NCBI GenBank assembly: GCA_964017145.1
Contig: OZ024850.1
Coordinates: 3,201,618-3,265,617 of the forward strand
Direction of reading: 5' to 3'
DNA length: 64,000 nucleotides
Origin: Agrocybe praecox
Lineage: Eukaryota > Basidiomycota > Agaricomycetes > Agaricales > Agrocybaceae
The position numbers and the translations under genes are program-made. Positions 1 through 11,437 of this stretch are shown here, piece by piece (position 1 is the first letter of the stretch; each line of letters opens with the position of its first letter). The notes beneath the pieces were generated by a model that was not told where the DNA came from, did no database searches, and saw only the letters and a list, made by a program, of their open reading frames with translations.

Positions 1-855
1 GAGTTCTGGAAACTTTCTGTCGGAGACGAGGTATATCTAGGGTTTTCCATTATATGTTCAACAACTGAACCCATTCGAAGACAGAATTCGCAAATACTGA
101 AGAATTTTCTGGCCTCCTTTCATCCTGGCTGGACGAGGATTTGGGAGAGATCGAGCGTAAAAGGCTGATTTTACGATTAGATGAGAAACACACCGGCTAC
201 ATCTCCTTTCAAACTTTTCAGAATTTCGTTCGAAACGGGCGATTGAGAGAGACGGTACATCTGTACGCCTCTGGTGAGTTCTATGTCCCAAGACAAAACT
301 TTATTGAAAGTGGTTAATCTCCTTGCCAGACCCTCGTTTGCCATTACTGTTGTTGGTCGATAGCGACGTTACACATACAGCAGACCATATGCTGCGAGCG
401 ATTGGCCACAATGTTACAGTGGTTCAATTCTCTTCTACGCATGCCGTGAAAACGTGGATCTCTCTTCATATAGGTCCGTATTCCAGAAAATCACCAATCA
501 TTTTGGTCTAATAATAACAAACCCTACAGACTTTCTGAAGGCCAATTGCGATCCGAAGCATGTATGCGTCATGACAAACCAGATCCTCTACGAACGAGAT
601 CTCAACACACATCTGCGGTACCACAACGAACAAGGTGGCGAACAAATCACCTCGTATATTCGAGAAACTGGTCTCTTTTGCCCTATTCTCGTCATCGCGA
701 CGCCGGAGAATATAGACTCTACTAAGTATGTGAAGAAATATGAGCAGGCAGGATCGACCGTCGCGAAGTACTACATATATAAGAGCTTTTTGGCCAGTCT
801 GGGTGCGGGCCCGGAAGGGAAAAGCGATACAAGGTGGATGAAATACGATGCATAA
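1..855 (+). CDS. 3' part of an unknown protein with EF-hand-like loop and degenerate receiver-like domain (truncated by window edge)
   Basis: Four exons can be joined in one frame: 1-30, 81-273, 330-473 and 530-855, giving the last 230 residues and a TAA stop. The introns are 50-56 bases with GT-AG ends. The first half carries an EF-hand-like loop (LDEKHTGYISFQTF). The second half alternates hydrophobic strands and helices like a response-regulator receiver: an acidic start (LLLLVDSDV), a late strand (PILVIATPEN) and a lysine (YKSFL) near the place of the conserved receiver Lys. The usual phospho-acceptor Asp is not evident (VCVMTNQ at that position), so the domain is probably not phosphorylated. 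The N-terminus lies outside the window. I do not recognise the family; the EF-hand and receiver assignments are inferences from pattern only. Confidence 0.6.
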
Positions 856-1498
856 TTGAATGAAAATTCTCATCATGATAGTTTCATGAGCCATATTCAC
901 TTAGCGTTTTCGATAAAAACCTAGGAACGTCCAACAGCTATTGAAGAAAGCTCCAAGCCAAATTGAATTTTGAATACGAGCGACACCACCTGGCTGGTAC
1001 TCCACCGGCAAACCCTTTCGTTATCAAGATATCGCTCTGCTACAAAACTCACAAGCGCACAGTAAACAAAGAGATAATGATTCAATACGTGGTGTCGTCC
1101 AGGTTCTGATTTTGAAAAGGACACTGAAGGTAGAGTGTACGTAAAGCAAAGTGCCAGTATATTGCCAGTGAAGGTCGATTTCAGTAATGGTAAGTGAAAG
1201 AGTTTACACGCATATTTACCTATTTTAGCCTTCAATGGGCTTCAGGATTTGCCTGGGGCGCATGATGTGCAGTCGTGGTGGAAACGTTGAGAGGTTCAAG
1301 CTTAAGCCTAGCGTGTACGATATTCAGACTCCGACAGCACACGGTTGTAGTATGTGTGGTGTACTGTTGAACTTCGTCATGATTATTTCTATTTTTTCTC
1401 CTGACCTTTCTTTGGGAGGACATTCAACACTTATTGGGCTCTGCTACTTGTAAAGTCGAAATTTCAGCACTGCCTCCCTGTTCGAGAACGCAATTACG
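856..1498. other. Intergenic, 643 bp
   Basis: Spacer between the partial gene and SHO1, both on the plus strand. It should hold the 3' end of the first transcript and the SHO1 promoter. No supported coding exon, RNA gene or repeat was seen. Confidence 0.5.
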
Positions 1499-2725
1499 AT
1501 GTCTGTGAGCTACGCAACGTCTGCCTCAGAAAGGCCTATGTCGGAGGGCGTTATGGGGTCTAATGTACCCGAGACGGTGAACACGAACGGTCATGGTCAA
1601 CCATTGCCCCCACCTCGTCAGGACGGGGGTAACAGTTCGAGTGGAAGGTTCCTATTGTTTACGTTTTATCTGGGCCTGGTGCGTTTATTCGTCCTGTTTA
1701 CCGCATAACGTATACTTATGTACCCCAGATTTCTTGGTTAGTTTGCTTGATATCTCAGTCCATAGTTGCAGCAACAAGTGTGTAGCCCCCGATATCAGAA
1801 ATCACGTCCCCTTGACGATTGTTTTCAGTCAGCAACACCCCGGTTCGAATACTGTGGTTCGGAATCATCCTCCATATCATCCTGGTCGCGCTCGTCGCCC
1901 AAGTGGTTATTGGCTCGCCTGCATACAACACGGCTTATGCCTATGGTACCCAGATATCTGTTCTATCTGCCCTAGCGACTGTCTTTGCCGTTATTGGGGT
2001 GGATCAGAACATATACTCCTCTGCTCCTGCCCAACAAGCGACAGGGGCCGGCTGGTTGGTTGCTGCTATTGTGGATTTACTATGGATCATTTACTTCACC
2101 TCACCCCCTCAATCGCCTATTGTGCGCCTTGCAAAGGCCTTTACTCATACGGAACCTGAGTCTCAGAACCATGTCGAGAAAATTCAGCGAAGTACGGACG
2201 CATTTGTCGTTTCACCCGTGAATGAAGAATCGCAGAGCCATGCAGTGCGAGCGTCCTTCTTTAACAGACTTACAGGCGGAGACAAACCCAAGTCTGGCTT
2301 GTCCAACGTACTCGTTCCACCAGAGACAGAGGCTCAAGACACGATCGCTAGCCGTTCGACGGCCCAAAATAAAAGCGCCATCCTCAACCCCAGAGAAGAA
2401 AGCGTCGCCCTCACTGAACTGCGATCTGAAGGTGGACCGATGGACAGCAGCCCGAAACCGGATACCCCCAGTATACAATCAGACACACCGATGTGGAAGG
2501 CGGAGGCCAGGTACGATTACGCTGGATCGAAAGAAGACCCGAACGAATTAGTCTTCAAGCAGGGTGAAGTTTTGTCCATTTTCGATAAATCTGGCAAATG
2601 GTGGGATGCCCAGAATTCTGCAGGAAAGAGAGGGAGTACGTATTCGCTTTGCGTTCATTCCGTTCTACCACTCATAAATTCTTTTTTTAGTCGCCCCATC
2701 CAATTATTTACGACTTGTTCTATGA
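1499..2725 (+). CDS. SHO1: Sho1-type osmosensor (4 TM + SH3)
   Basis: Plasma-membrane adaptor and osmosensor that recruits the MAPKK Pbs2 in the HOG branch of yeasts and moulds. Exons 1499-1678, 1729-1777, 1829-2635 and 2691-2725 close to 356 residues. A short N-terminal tail is followed by four hydrophobic segments: the first (FLLFTFYLGLISWLVCLISQ) spans intron 1, and the others include ILWFGIILHIILVALVAQVV and GWLVAAIVDLLWIIYFTSP. A polar linker of about 170 residues leads to a C-terminal SH3 domain, starting at EARYDYAGSKEDPNELVF and containing the GKWWDA core. The final 35-base exon supplies the SH3 end (IAPSNYLRLVL) followed by TGA. Both the architecture and the final strand match Sho1 proteins. 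The ATG at 1499 is the first in frame. Confidence 0.93.
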
Positions 2726-3118
2726 AACGACTTACGAACATTACTGACCCAAATGAAATTTCTTTGATTCTTCTTTATGTAAAGGCGATTTTACTATTTA
2801 TATACCACAAGTCCGCTGTATACCATATTATCCTTTATATTACCACTAAGTTACCCCATGTATTCAATGCTGTTCTTCGATTCTTACTTTGTTTCGTTGT
2901 TGAACAATGAACACCCTCCAACACCGCCCTCATTTGATAGATTTCGTCAAGTTTACCGAGTGCGGCATTGCCGTTGCAACGGATCAATAATGAACAGATG
3001 TGGAGTTCGTTCGCCCAAAACATAAATATTGGGCAACTTTCTTCTGACCACCATAGGAGAACATTGGGCTCCCCAAAACCCCTTGGTATACCTCTTCTTC
3101 TCTGACGATCATATACCT
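2726..3118. other. Intergenic, 393 bp
   Basis: AT-rich spacer that holds the SHO1 3' UTR and the promoter of the K+/H+ antiporter. Nothing further is recognised. Confidence 0.5.
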
Positions 3119-6100
3119 ATGTCCGAATTTTCTACCCAAGTCATCAGCCTTTTCCAGAAGCGGGCGGCGACGGAGCAGGTTGGTACCTAGCAGCTGATGT
3201 ATGGTCATTCGAAGCAGGCTGATTTCCACCTAGGGCGGCTTGTTGAGTGGCAAAGACCCAACGGCATTTAATACTGCAGATCCTATACGTCTATGGATCA
3301 TTCAAGTCGGTGTGTATGCGCATGAAGATGCCGAAATGAGCTTGTGGTTCCTGATGCATGTACACAGGAATCATCGTGTGCACGGCGAGTTTGCTTTCGC
3401 TAGGGTTGAGTAAGATGAGGCAGCCAAAAGTCATTGCAGAGGTTATAGGAGGGATTATTCTAGGTACGTCCCTATTTTCTGATTTACTGGATCTCTGAAA
3501 CGAATTGGCGACGCAGGACCAACTGCGATGGGACAGATACCCGGATTCTCAGTGCATATATTCCCTCAAGACTCTATTCCATACCTTAGCCTTGTCGCCA
3601 ACATCGGTCTTTGTCTTTTCCTCTTTCTCGTTGGGTTGGAAATCGACGGCGGCGTGATAAGGCGAAACGTCCGTCTTTCAGCCACAGTTGCGCTTGCCGG
3701 AATGATTCTCCCTTTTGGCATTGGAGCGGGAATGTCGCATGCGATATACAAGGCGTTTATTAATCAGAATACGGAATTCACGCACTTCATGCTCTTTGCT
3801 GGAGTCGCATACTCAATCACCGCTTTCCCCGTACTTTGTCGTATTTTGACGGAACTGAAACTTCTGGATACTACGGTCGGCATTGTTGTGTTGTCTGCTG
3901 GGGTGGGAAATGATATAGGTATTTTCATCTCTAACACCTTGGTGACGCGGTGCACTGATATATTTTAGTTGGATGGGTTCTGTTGGCACTGAGTGTTGCA
4001 TTGGTTAATGCCAGCACAGGTTTAACAGCTCTGTATATTCTGCTCGCTTGTGTCGGATGGACCCTTTTTCTGTTGTTCCCTGTTAAAATTGCTTTAAGGT
4101 GGCTTGCTCGGAAGACAGGATCAAGTGCGTATATTTGCCACCATTTTTTCTTTAATGTAGGCTAATTTGTACACCCAGTCGAGAGCGGCCCAACTGTTTT
4201 CTTCATGACTGTTACAATGATGGTCCTCTTTGGGTCCGCTTTCTTTACGGACGTTATTGGTGTCCATGCTATTTTTGGTACATTTATTTCTGAATTCGGG
4301 TGTTGAAAGGCTTGGTATAATGTTTTTTTTCCAGGTGCTTTCGTGGCCGGAATCATCGTCCCGAGGGAGGGAGGACTTGCCATTACGATGACTGAGAAAC
4401 TAGAAGATATGGTCTCCATCATTTTCTTGCCCCTCGTAAGTGGTCTTTGCAACCTCGGAACATGTCAGAAATGAATTGAGCCGCATATATGCAGTATTTT
4501 ACCCTTTCCGGTCTTAACACTGACCTCACTCTGTTGAATGATGGTGCGTTTGTCAATGGGTTTTCTCAATATCTTCTTTTCTAACTGACCACCGTGACGC
4601 AGGCAAAAAATGGGGATATACGTTCGCCATTATTGTCACCGCTTTCGTTGGCAAATTCGGTGGTTGCACTATGGCTTCTCGTTATGTCGCCGGTTTTAAT
4701 TGGCGAGAATCCAGCGCGATAGGCTCTTTAATGAGTTGCAAAGGGTGAGTTATACGTAACTGTGCTTGTTGGTTGATGCTAATTGCCTAACCCTCTCCTT
4801 AGGCTAGTAGAACTTATTGTTCTAAATGTTGGTTTGAATGCAAAGATTCTTTCTCCTGTGAGTCATATCTGCGTTGCTTATACGCCATGATCTCAATGTA
4901 CTCACTCAATGAAAACTAGACTGTTTTCTCCATGTTTGTTCTGGAAGCATTGGTTCTAACATTTATGACAACACCCCTCGTCACTTTCTTCTACCCCCCC
5001 GAAACGCGCCGCCGAGTTACAGCCACTGGTCCTAGCTTCGACCCAGTCTCTGATAGTGAGAATGGGAAGCGCAAGCCACCAGGTCCTTCTCAAGAAGGGG
5101 CATTCAAGTCCCGCTTCACCGTTGTTCTGGATAAACTGGAACATATGCCCGGAATGATGGCTTTAACACAGCTTGTCTTACCAGCTCTGTCTTCTTCTGG
5201 TACCAAACCAGCTTCGAAGAATGATATCCGCTCACCGTCTTCGCAAAGTAATCGACAACCGCGCTCTATAGTCACAGAGGCCCTTAGGCTTATTGAACTT
5301 TCAGACCGTGTCTCTGCCGTCATGAAGTCCTCTGTTTCTGACTCGCTTCTTCAAACGGATCCAATGCTCTCAATCTTCCGCATGTTTGGTCAATTGAGCG
5401 GTATAAGTGTCACTCCGACTATATCCGTAGTCAAGTTCGAAGACCTGGCTTACAGCGTTGTTGAACATGCCCGCAATTTTGAATCCGACTTAATCATGGT
5501 ACCATGGCTTCCTCCCATCCATGATGCTTTTGAAAACCCTATCCATGACCATCATCAAGCAACTTCTCCACATCAGCCGCAAATTGTTCTACCTGATACT
5601 GCCCCAGCCACCGCTGCAACCTCTGGTTTCCGAAGTCCCCTCTCGCACAATCCTTTCGATATTTTCTTTAGAGCTTCTCAAATCCGATCACCCGGTACTG
5701 CAACACCTGCAGGTGGAGACACAACGTCCGTGTCTCTAATTCACTCCCAATTTGTGCGGGGTGTTTTCTCCCAGGCAAAGACAGATGTAGCGCTCTTTGT
5801 GGACCAAAGTACATTGGAATTCCCTTCCACCGTTGGGCTTGCGACTGCAGGTGCAACTCAGCACGTATTCTTGCCATTCTTTGGAGGTCCAGATGATCGA
5901 GTTGCATTAGAGTTCGTCATCCAAATTTGTGAAAACCCGAGGATTAGAGGAACGGTCGTGCGGATCATGAAAACTGACGAGGACGTAAATGCGGATAACG
6001 ATGGCGTTGCTCCTGCAAAACCTACTCACCTATCTACGGGAGAGGATGGGAAAAATATGGAAGATCTGAATGCGTTGACTGTTGGATCGGTATGTTTAGT

Positions 6101-6575
6101 TTGAATTCAATTGCATTGCGTTACTGATTTTTGTCCACAGAGAATTGGAGGATTCCCGGACACGGTTTATGGGCATCAAAATACGGAGACTCGTTTACAA
6201 TCCGAGACTGCGGACAATATTATCTGGGCGCGTTATTGTCCCAAAATTACGTCGGATTCGACATCAACCTCTTCTTCCTCGTCGGAGAAGCCTCACATTG
6301 AATTCAAGACGTTATCTACCCCTATACCCCTACATACGGCTATCAAAAAAGCCAGTGACGAAGCTTTGAACACACGAGCCAAACTTACAGTTGTGACTGG
6401 TAGGTCACGACGGTTAGCTGTAGAAAACCACCGGAAAGAGCTCAAGGAGCTCATGGACGAACACGGCCGACTTGGATCAGAAGTACGCAAAACCATTGGA
6501 GATGTTGCCACTGCATTTGTTGTCGCAGGCGTTGGATCCGGTATCGTCGTTCTGCAGGCAGCTAATCCGGAGTAG
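3119..6575 (+). CDS. KHA1: K+/H+ antiporter, Kha1 type (CPA2 family)
   Basis: Monovalent cation/proton antiporter of endomembranes, involved in K+ and pH homeostasis. Twelve exons (3119-3178, 3234-3309, 3368-3463, 3517-3918, 3969-4124, 4179-4277, 4335-4435, 4495-4543, 4603-4744, 4803-4857, 4920-6089, 6141-6575) sum to 2841 bases, giving 946 residues with all phases consistent. The first exon encodes only 20 residues. The next exons carry the family N-terminus (GGLLSGKDPTAFN, then DPIRLWIIQVG) and QPKVIAEVIGGIILGPTAMG. The antiporter core follows, with FLFLVGLEID, the SITAFPVLCRIL helix and VGNDIGWVLLA, then more membrane segments up to FMTTPLVTFFYPP. The last two exons encode a long cytosolic tail of about 530 residues. 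Length and domain order agree with fungal Kha1. Confidence 0.93.
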
Positions 6576-7315
6576 AGCGCTAAGTCGGACACACACCCTA
6601 ATTTTCCCTGCGACATGTTACTTTTAAAACTTTTCACCACGACTCGAGACGAATTCGGAAACCTATCATCATGCAACATCATCGATCATCATTCCACTTC
6701 CCCCCTTGGTTTTGAAAATATACCCATGAATCATACCATGTCAATTTTCACGGCGCAACGAATTTTCTTATTATTATGACGTAGGAATTCTGTAATTGTA
6801 ATGTTTAATTTAATTTTGTTCCTTTGATGCTATTGAAGCTTCCACAACCTGCAGTCATTCAGGGTTTTCTCACGATTATATGACCAACGTTGAACGCAAA
6901 CGCAAAGCATGAAAGTGGCCCTGACGGCTTGTCTCATCGTACGCCGCAATTTTACGATACGACACAGTTGTTCTGACTGAGTAGGCAGTATTACACTGTT
7001 GACTTCCTGGTCCTGGTCTTGGTCCTATCTCCTCCCTATTTTCGATTCTCTCACAAGAATGAGCACCCCGGTGGTTCACTCTCGTCCTTTCTCCGATATT
7101 CTGATAAATTCCACAAGACGAACGGTCTATCAATTCCTCGGAAGCGAGCACACGTACGCACAAACCTGTCATGCTTCCGGGATTTATCGTGCGGCAAAAA
7201 CTGGCGAAAATCGTTAGCATCAACTCTAATGCTACAAGCTCTTGTTTGGAGCTAAAACCCTCGAGCTACATAAACCCGACTCTACTCCAGACTGATATCT
7301 AGAGCTTTCCCTCCA
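6576..7315. other. Intergenic, 740 bp
   Basis: Holds the 3' end of the antiporter transcript and the promoter of P450 A. A TATA-like site is listed separately. No other feature is supported. Confidence 0.5.
7267..7275 (+). promoter_or_regulatory. TATA-like element of P450 A
   Basis: The sequence TACATAAAC lies about 45 bases before the P450 A start codon. The position suits a short leader, but the match to TATA consensus is imperfect. Confidence 0.3.
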
Positions 7316-9932
7316 ATGATTTTGCTTTCAGCTCTTGTTGTTATCTTCTTCCTGATTTTTTGGAATTTGTTCAAGCACTTTTTCATCAAGTCGCCTTTGG
7401 ATAATATTGCTGGACCCGCACCGAAATCGTTTTGGAAAGGTATGATACTCCCACCAGAGGATTGCTATATTTCTGACCAAGTTTTCGCAAAGGTTCATTT
7501 GATCAATTCTTCGATCCTGATGGTTGGGCATTTCACAGAGAAATATCAGAGAAATGTTAGTCATTGTCGACTAGCTTGCTTTTAATCGCTGAACTGGACT
7601 GTCAGATGGGGGTGTTGTTAAATTGACGAGCTTTCTTGGGGTTCGTTGGACCCCGCAGTGTTGAAATTGATGTCTTTTGTACTCATGGCTTCCACACTCT
7701 ACAGGATAAATGGCTGTACATCTTTGATCCCAAAGCGATGCACCACATCACAGTCAAAGTGAGTCGATGTCTGGCCACACGTTTGTACGGCGGGGTATGA
7801 TCAGTATCACTCATCTTCATGTCTAGGAGCAGCACATATTTGAAGAAACGACGTCATTCATTGAGTAAGCGCAATGACTCTCTACCCTGATGAACGTACG
7901 CCAACTTCAGATAGGGGGAACAAGCTCTTGTTCGGCGATGGTCTGGTCGGAACTCTTGGTATGTGTCCGTTTGAATCCGTCATGAGAGTATGCATGGCCC
8001 ACACACCCTGCTCAACAGGAGAGCAGCATCGCAAACAAAGGAAGATGCTGAATCCCGTGTTTTCCACAAAGAACATGAAGGAAATGAGTATGTCTTCATT
8101 ATGGACTTGCGATGAACGTTTATGCATACGGGCTAACCGTGCATAGTTCCTATATTCTACAATGTTGGATTCAAGGTTCGTTGAGGCTTCAATGGGCCCT
8201 TTATTATGATGTACAACTTACGTCCTTTGACAGTTATGCGACACGATTTCTAAGAAGGTTAAAAATGGTCCGCAAGAGGTGCAAATCACTCCTCTAAGAT
8301 TGTGAAATTTGACCGATGACAAATCATACTAAGATTGACCTTCTGTACTGGATGGGTCGGACAGCACTTGAACTCATCGGACAAAGTGGACTGGGACATT
8401 CATTCGATTCCCTATCTGAAGATCATCCTACACATGAATATGCAAAAATGTATAAAAATCTCGTGTAAGTCGCTGATAGTATGGCACTGTTGCGGAAAAC
8501 TACTGTTGCGTCTGACTAATTTTTGTCTGGAATAGGCCTGCTTTGACCAAGTTTCTCTTCATCAGAAATTACTTCCTGTCAACTTTGCTCAAAATAGGAA
8601 CTCCTAAGTTCCGTCGAGCCATCATTGACATGTTGCCCGGGAAGAGTGTCCAAGAGCTGAAGAAGATAATCGATACCATGCACAACATTTCCGTCACGAT
8701 CTACGAGTCGAAGAAGAAGGCAATCTCTGAGGGAAATGAAACAATATCATCTGAGGTTAGTTTAGGGAAAGACATCATGAGTGTTCTCAGTACGTTCAGT
8801 CAATTCCACGAATTGAATGCTCTACACTCACGACGAACTCAGTAAAAGCCAACTTGAATGCCGCAGAGGGTGATTCCTTGACAGAACAGGAAGTAATCGG
8901 ACAGATTTCGTACGTCCCTTCGTAATATTACCCAAACTAGATCTTTATTCGCATTGCTTGCAATATAGAACATTGACGTCTGCCGCTACCGATACAACAT
9001 CCGGCGCATTAGCGCGTATATTTTATCTATTGGCTCAGAACCCTGGCGTTCAAGAAAAACTCCGCGCAGAGATCGCACAGGCCAAGCTAGATACTGGCGA
9101 CCAATTTGACTATAACCAGTTGGTTTCGTTACCCTACCTGGATGCTATTTGCCGAGAAACCCTCAGACTGTGAGCGCTTATTTACTTGTGGGGTTATTTT
9201 TATATTGACCGATATAAAAATAGATATCCGCCAGTCTCCACAATCTCAAAGACGTATGTCATTCTTGTCTGTTGTTGATTTAATGGTCTAATCTTGGTAC
9301 CCTTAGTACCAGGAAAGATACAGTCATTCCACTTTCAAAACCTATCGTAGGAGTGGATGGAAAAGAAATACATGAGATCGCAATACCCAATAATACAAAC
9401 GTCGTCGTTGGAATAATGGCTTCCAACCGTAATCCTGACTTATGGGGAGCAGACTCTTACGAATGGAAGCCCGAAAGATGGCTAAAGCCATTACCAGAAG
9501 CACTGACAGATGCACACATTCCAGGCGTCTATTCAAACTTGTAAGATTTCAAACAGATAGCTCGACTGGCAACGTACTCATCCAAATTGCCAGAATGACC
9601 TTTTTTGGAGGTGGAAGGGCATGTATGTAAGTGGCATTTATTTTCATTGACTCTAATTCGTCATAGCCATTAATTCATTAACTTGGACATGCATATAAAT
9701 AGTGGATTTAAGTTCTCTCAGCTGGAAATGAGTGAGTGACGTCCTCTCCGAGCTTGACTTCACATTGTTGACTATAGGGGCAGAGGTCATCTTAGTATTA
9801 CTGATCGAATCATTCCGATTCTCTCTTCCCGACAAAGAGATTGACTGGAAGATGTTTGCAGTTGCGACACCCATAGTACTCAATAGCGGAAGTTCTCGTG
9901 GCCAACTTCCTCTGATAATCGAACGAATTTGA
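7316..9932 (+). CDS. Cytochrome P450 monooxygenase (P450 A)
   Basis: Membrane-anchored, heme-thiolate monooxygenase of the fungal microsomal (class II) type; the substrate is unknown. I can trace 18 exons from the ATG at 7316 to the TGA at 9930. The N-terminus is a hydrophobic anchor (LLSALVVIFFLIFWNLF). It is followed by the family block NIAGPAPKSFWKG, a FDPDGWAFHREI segment and GEQHRKQRKMLNP. The I-helix oxygen-binding motif (AATDTTSG), the ExxR pair (ETLR) and PERW are present. The heme-binding loop FFGGGRACIG is complete and carries the cysteine ligand. No frame break was found, so the gene looks functional. It is a close paralogue of the P450 at 40393-42963, with matching exon boundaries. 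A CYP family number cannot be given from sight. Confidence 0.9.
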
Positions 9933-10093
9933 TCTTCGTGAAGTACATTTATTAGTCCACTAGTGTATCAACGACAGCGATAAAAGCAGAATAATAATTT
10001 TACAAGCATAAATTAGATACAGATAGGGTGTAATTAACTCTTTTGTACAACAACTTTTAAATATGCGAATAATAATATGCGTTGATCTATAGG

Positions 10094-11437
10094 TTACAAG
10101 GGTGGCGTATGGGTCGATCTGATGACGCTCAGAGGTATTATGCCGACGTTGGCTATCCTGTCTTCTGACTCCGTTTCAGCAAGCTTTCTAACGTTAAGAA
10201 GCATGCGATAACCCTAAAAATATCGTAAACAGCGTGTCTATAACATATTTGGGAGTATGTCTTACGCATACGGAGCATACGGACCACATCCACCTGTAAT
10301 TGAAGTAAGTAAGGCCCGTCCACAGAAAGACAACGGCTGATACACACGGGGTAAGCATGCGCCTGTAAGCATTTTGGGCGAAGTAGAATACGGTAGATTG
10401 AGTTGCTATTAATGTAGAATGAGGCCTAATATCAACGCATGACTTAGTCGACTGTTGACTCACCGAGCAAAAACAGAAACACCCACGTTCCATCCCTCAC
10501 GATTAGGTTGAAGAGTGGTATCCTGGACCAGCCAGATCTTACATTATCGATGAACTTAGCCACTGTCAGCAGGAAGAGTATCCCTTGAAATGTAACTGAA
10601 CTAGAACTAATGAGGGCTAATGAGATAAAGATCAAGTAACGCCGCTTCCCAAATTATCCTTACCTATATATGCGGATGGCTGGTGGAAGGTTATGAATTC
10701 TGCATGATCGGTCATACACAAATGCTATGTTGCCAAGCGTCTGCCCGACGATCATGCAAACCACCTCAATTGCGAAGAATATCATAAGGGATGTCCGCAC
10801 TCTTGGAACGTCATGGTAAAGGGCGGATACTGTAAAGGCGTAAGAAAACCAAGAAGACTGGCAGAATTTCCTAATAACATACCACGAGCTATCCCTAGGA
10901 TGTCGAATGTTGAAAGGACTATCACAGACACCCCTCCTCGGTATATTTGCCAGTATCGACATTGGTGAACTGGGTAAAACGTGTGTCGATCGCTTGGTCC
11001 GATAACTAATAATATTCTTGTGGCCTCGTGGTTACGTGTCTGTCTGTGCCAGAAAATGATACACTCACATCTGTGCTACTAGTGAGAAGTATCTTGTTGT
11101 GAGGTAGGCGAGGTCCGTGAGCGACCATTTTCGTCTGCTAAATTCATTAGAAGCCGACAAAAATCATTGAAGGGTTTGACATACGACCATATGTATTCAA
11201 TCTTGGGAAATTTTTAGATCCAGTAGAGCAAATAGAGAGCGTAGCTAACCATACCTCATCGTCGATGGTGATTAACATGTCCCATGCGAGAAAGCATAGT
11301 GAGGCTACTGCGAAGCAATACCAAAATCACTTTCATCGTCGTTCATCCCACGGAAAACACACACCTGCAGTCCGGTTAAAGTCCAGGAGTGTAAGCAAAT
11401 CGTCAATGGATTCCTGCTCTACACTAGCCCCGTCCAT
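10094..11437 (-). CDS. DUF6533 multi-pass membrane protein
   Basis: Nine minus-strand exons (11437-11365, 11307-11255, 11201-11185, 11137-11069, 11016-10883, 10829-10664, 10606-10464, 10405-10266, 10213-10094) sum to 915 bases, that is 304 residues. The N-terminus carries the DUF6533 signature (AWDMLITIDDEIEYIWS, then RRKWSLTDLAYLTTRYFSLV). Several hydrophobic helices follow, including SLMIFFAIEVVCMIVGQTLG, then FLLTVAKFIDNVRSGW and RDGTWVFLFLLG. The family end GYRMLLNVRKLAE precedes a short polar tail. These proteins are abundant in Agaricomycetes and have no established function. The gene converges on P450 A with a gap of 161 bases. Exon 5 uses a weak acceptor, and exon 8 could be split differently; the total phase nevertheless closes. 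Confidence 0.8.

Noticed and set aside
1838..1850. GGTTCGAATAC resembling a tRNA B box
   Set aside because: Lies inside a SHO1 exon; no A box or cloverleaf can be formed around it.
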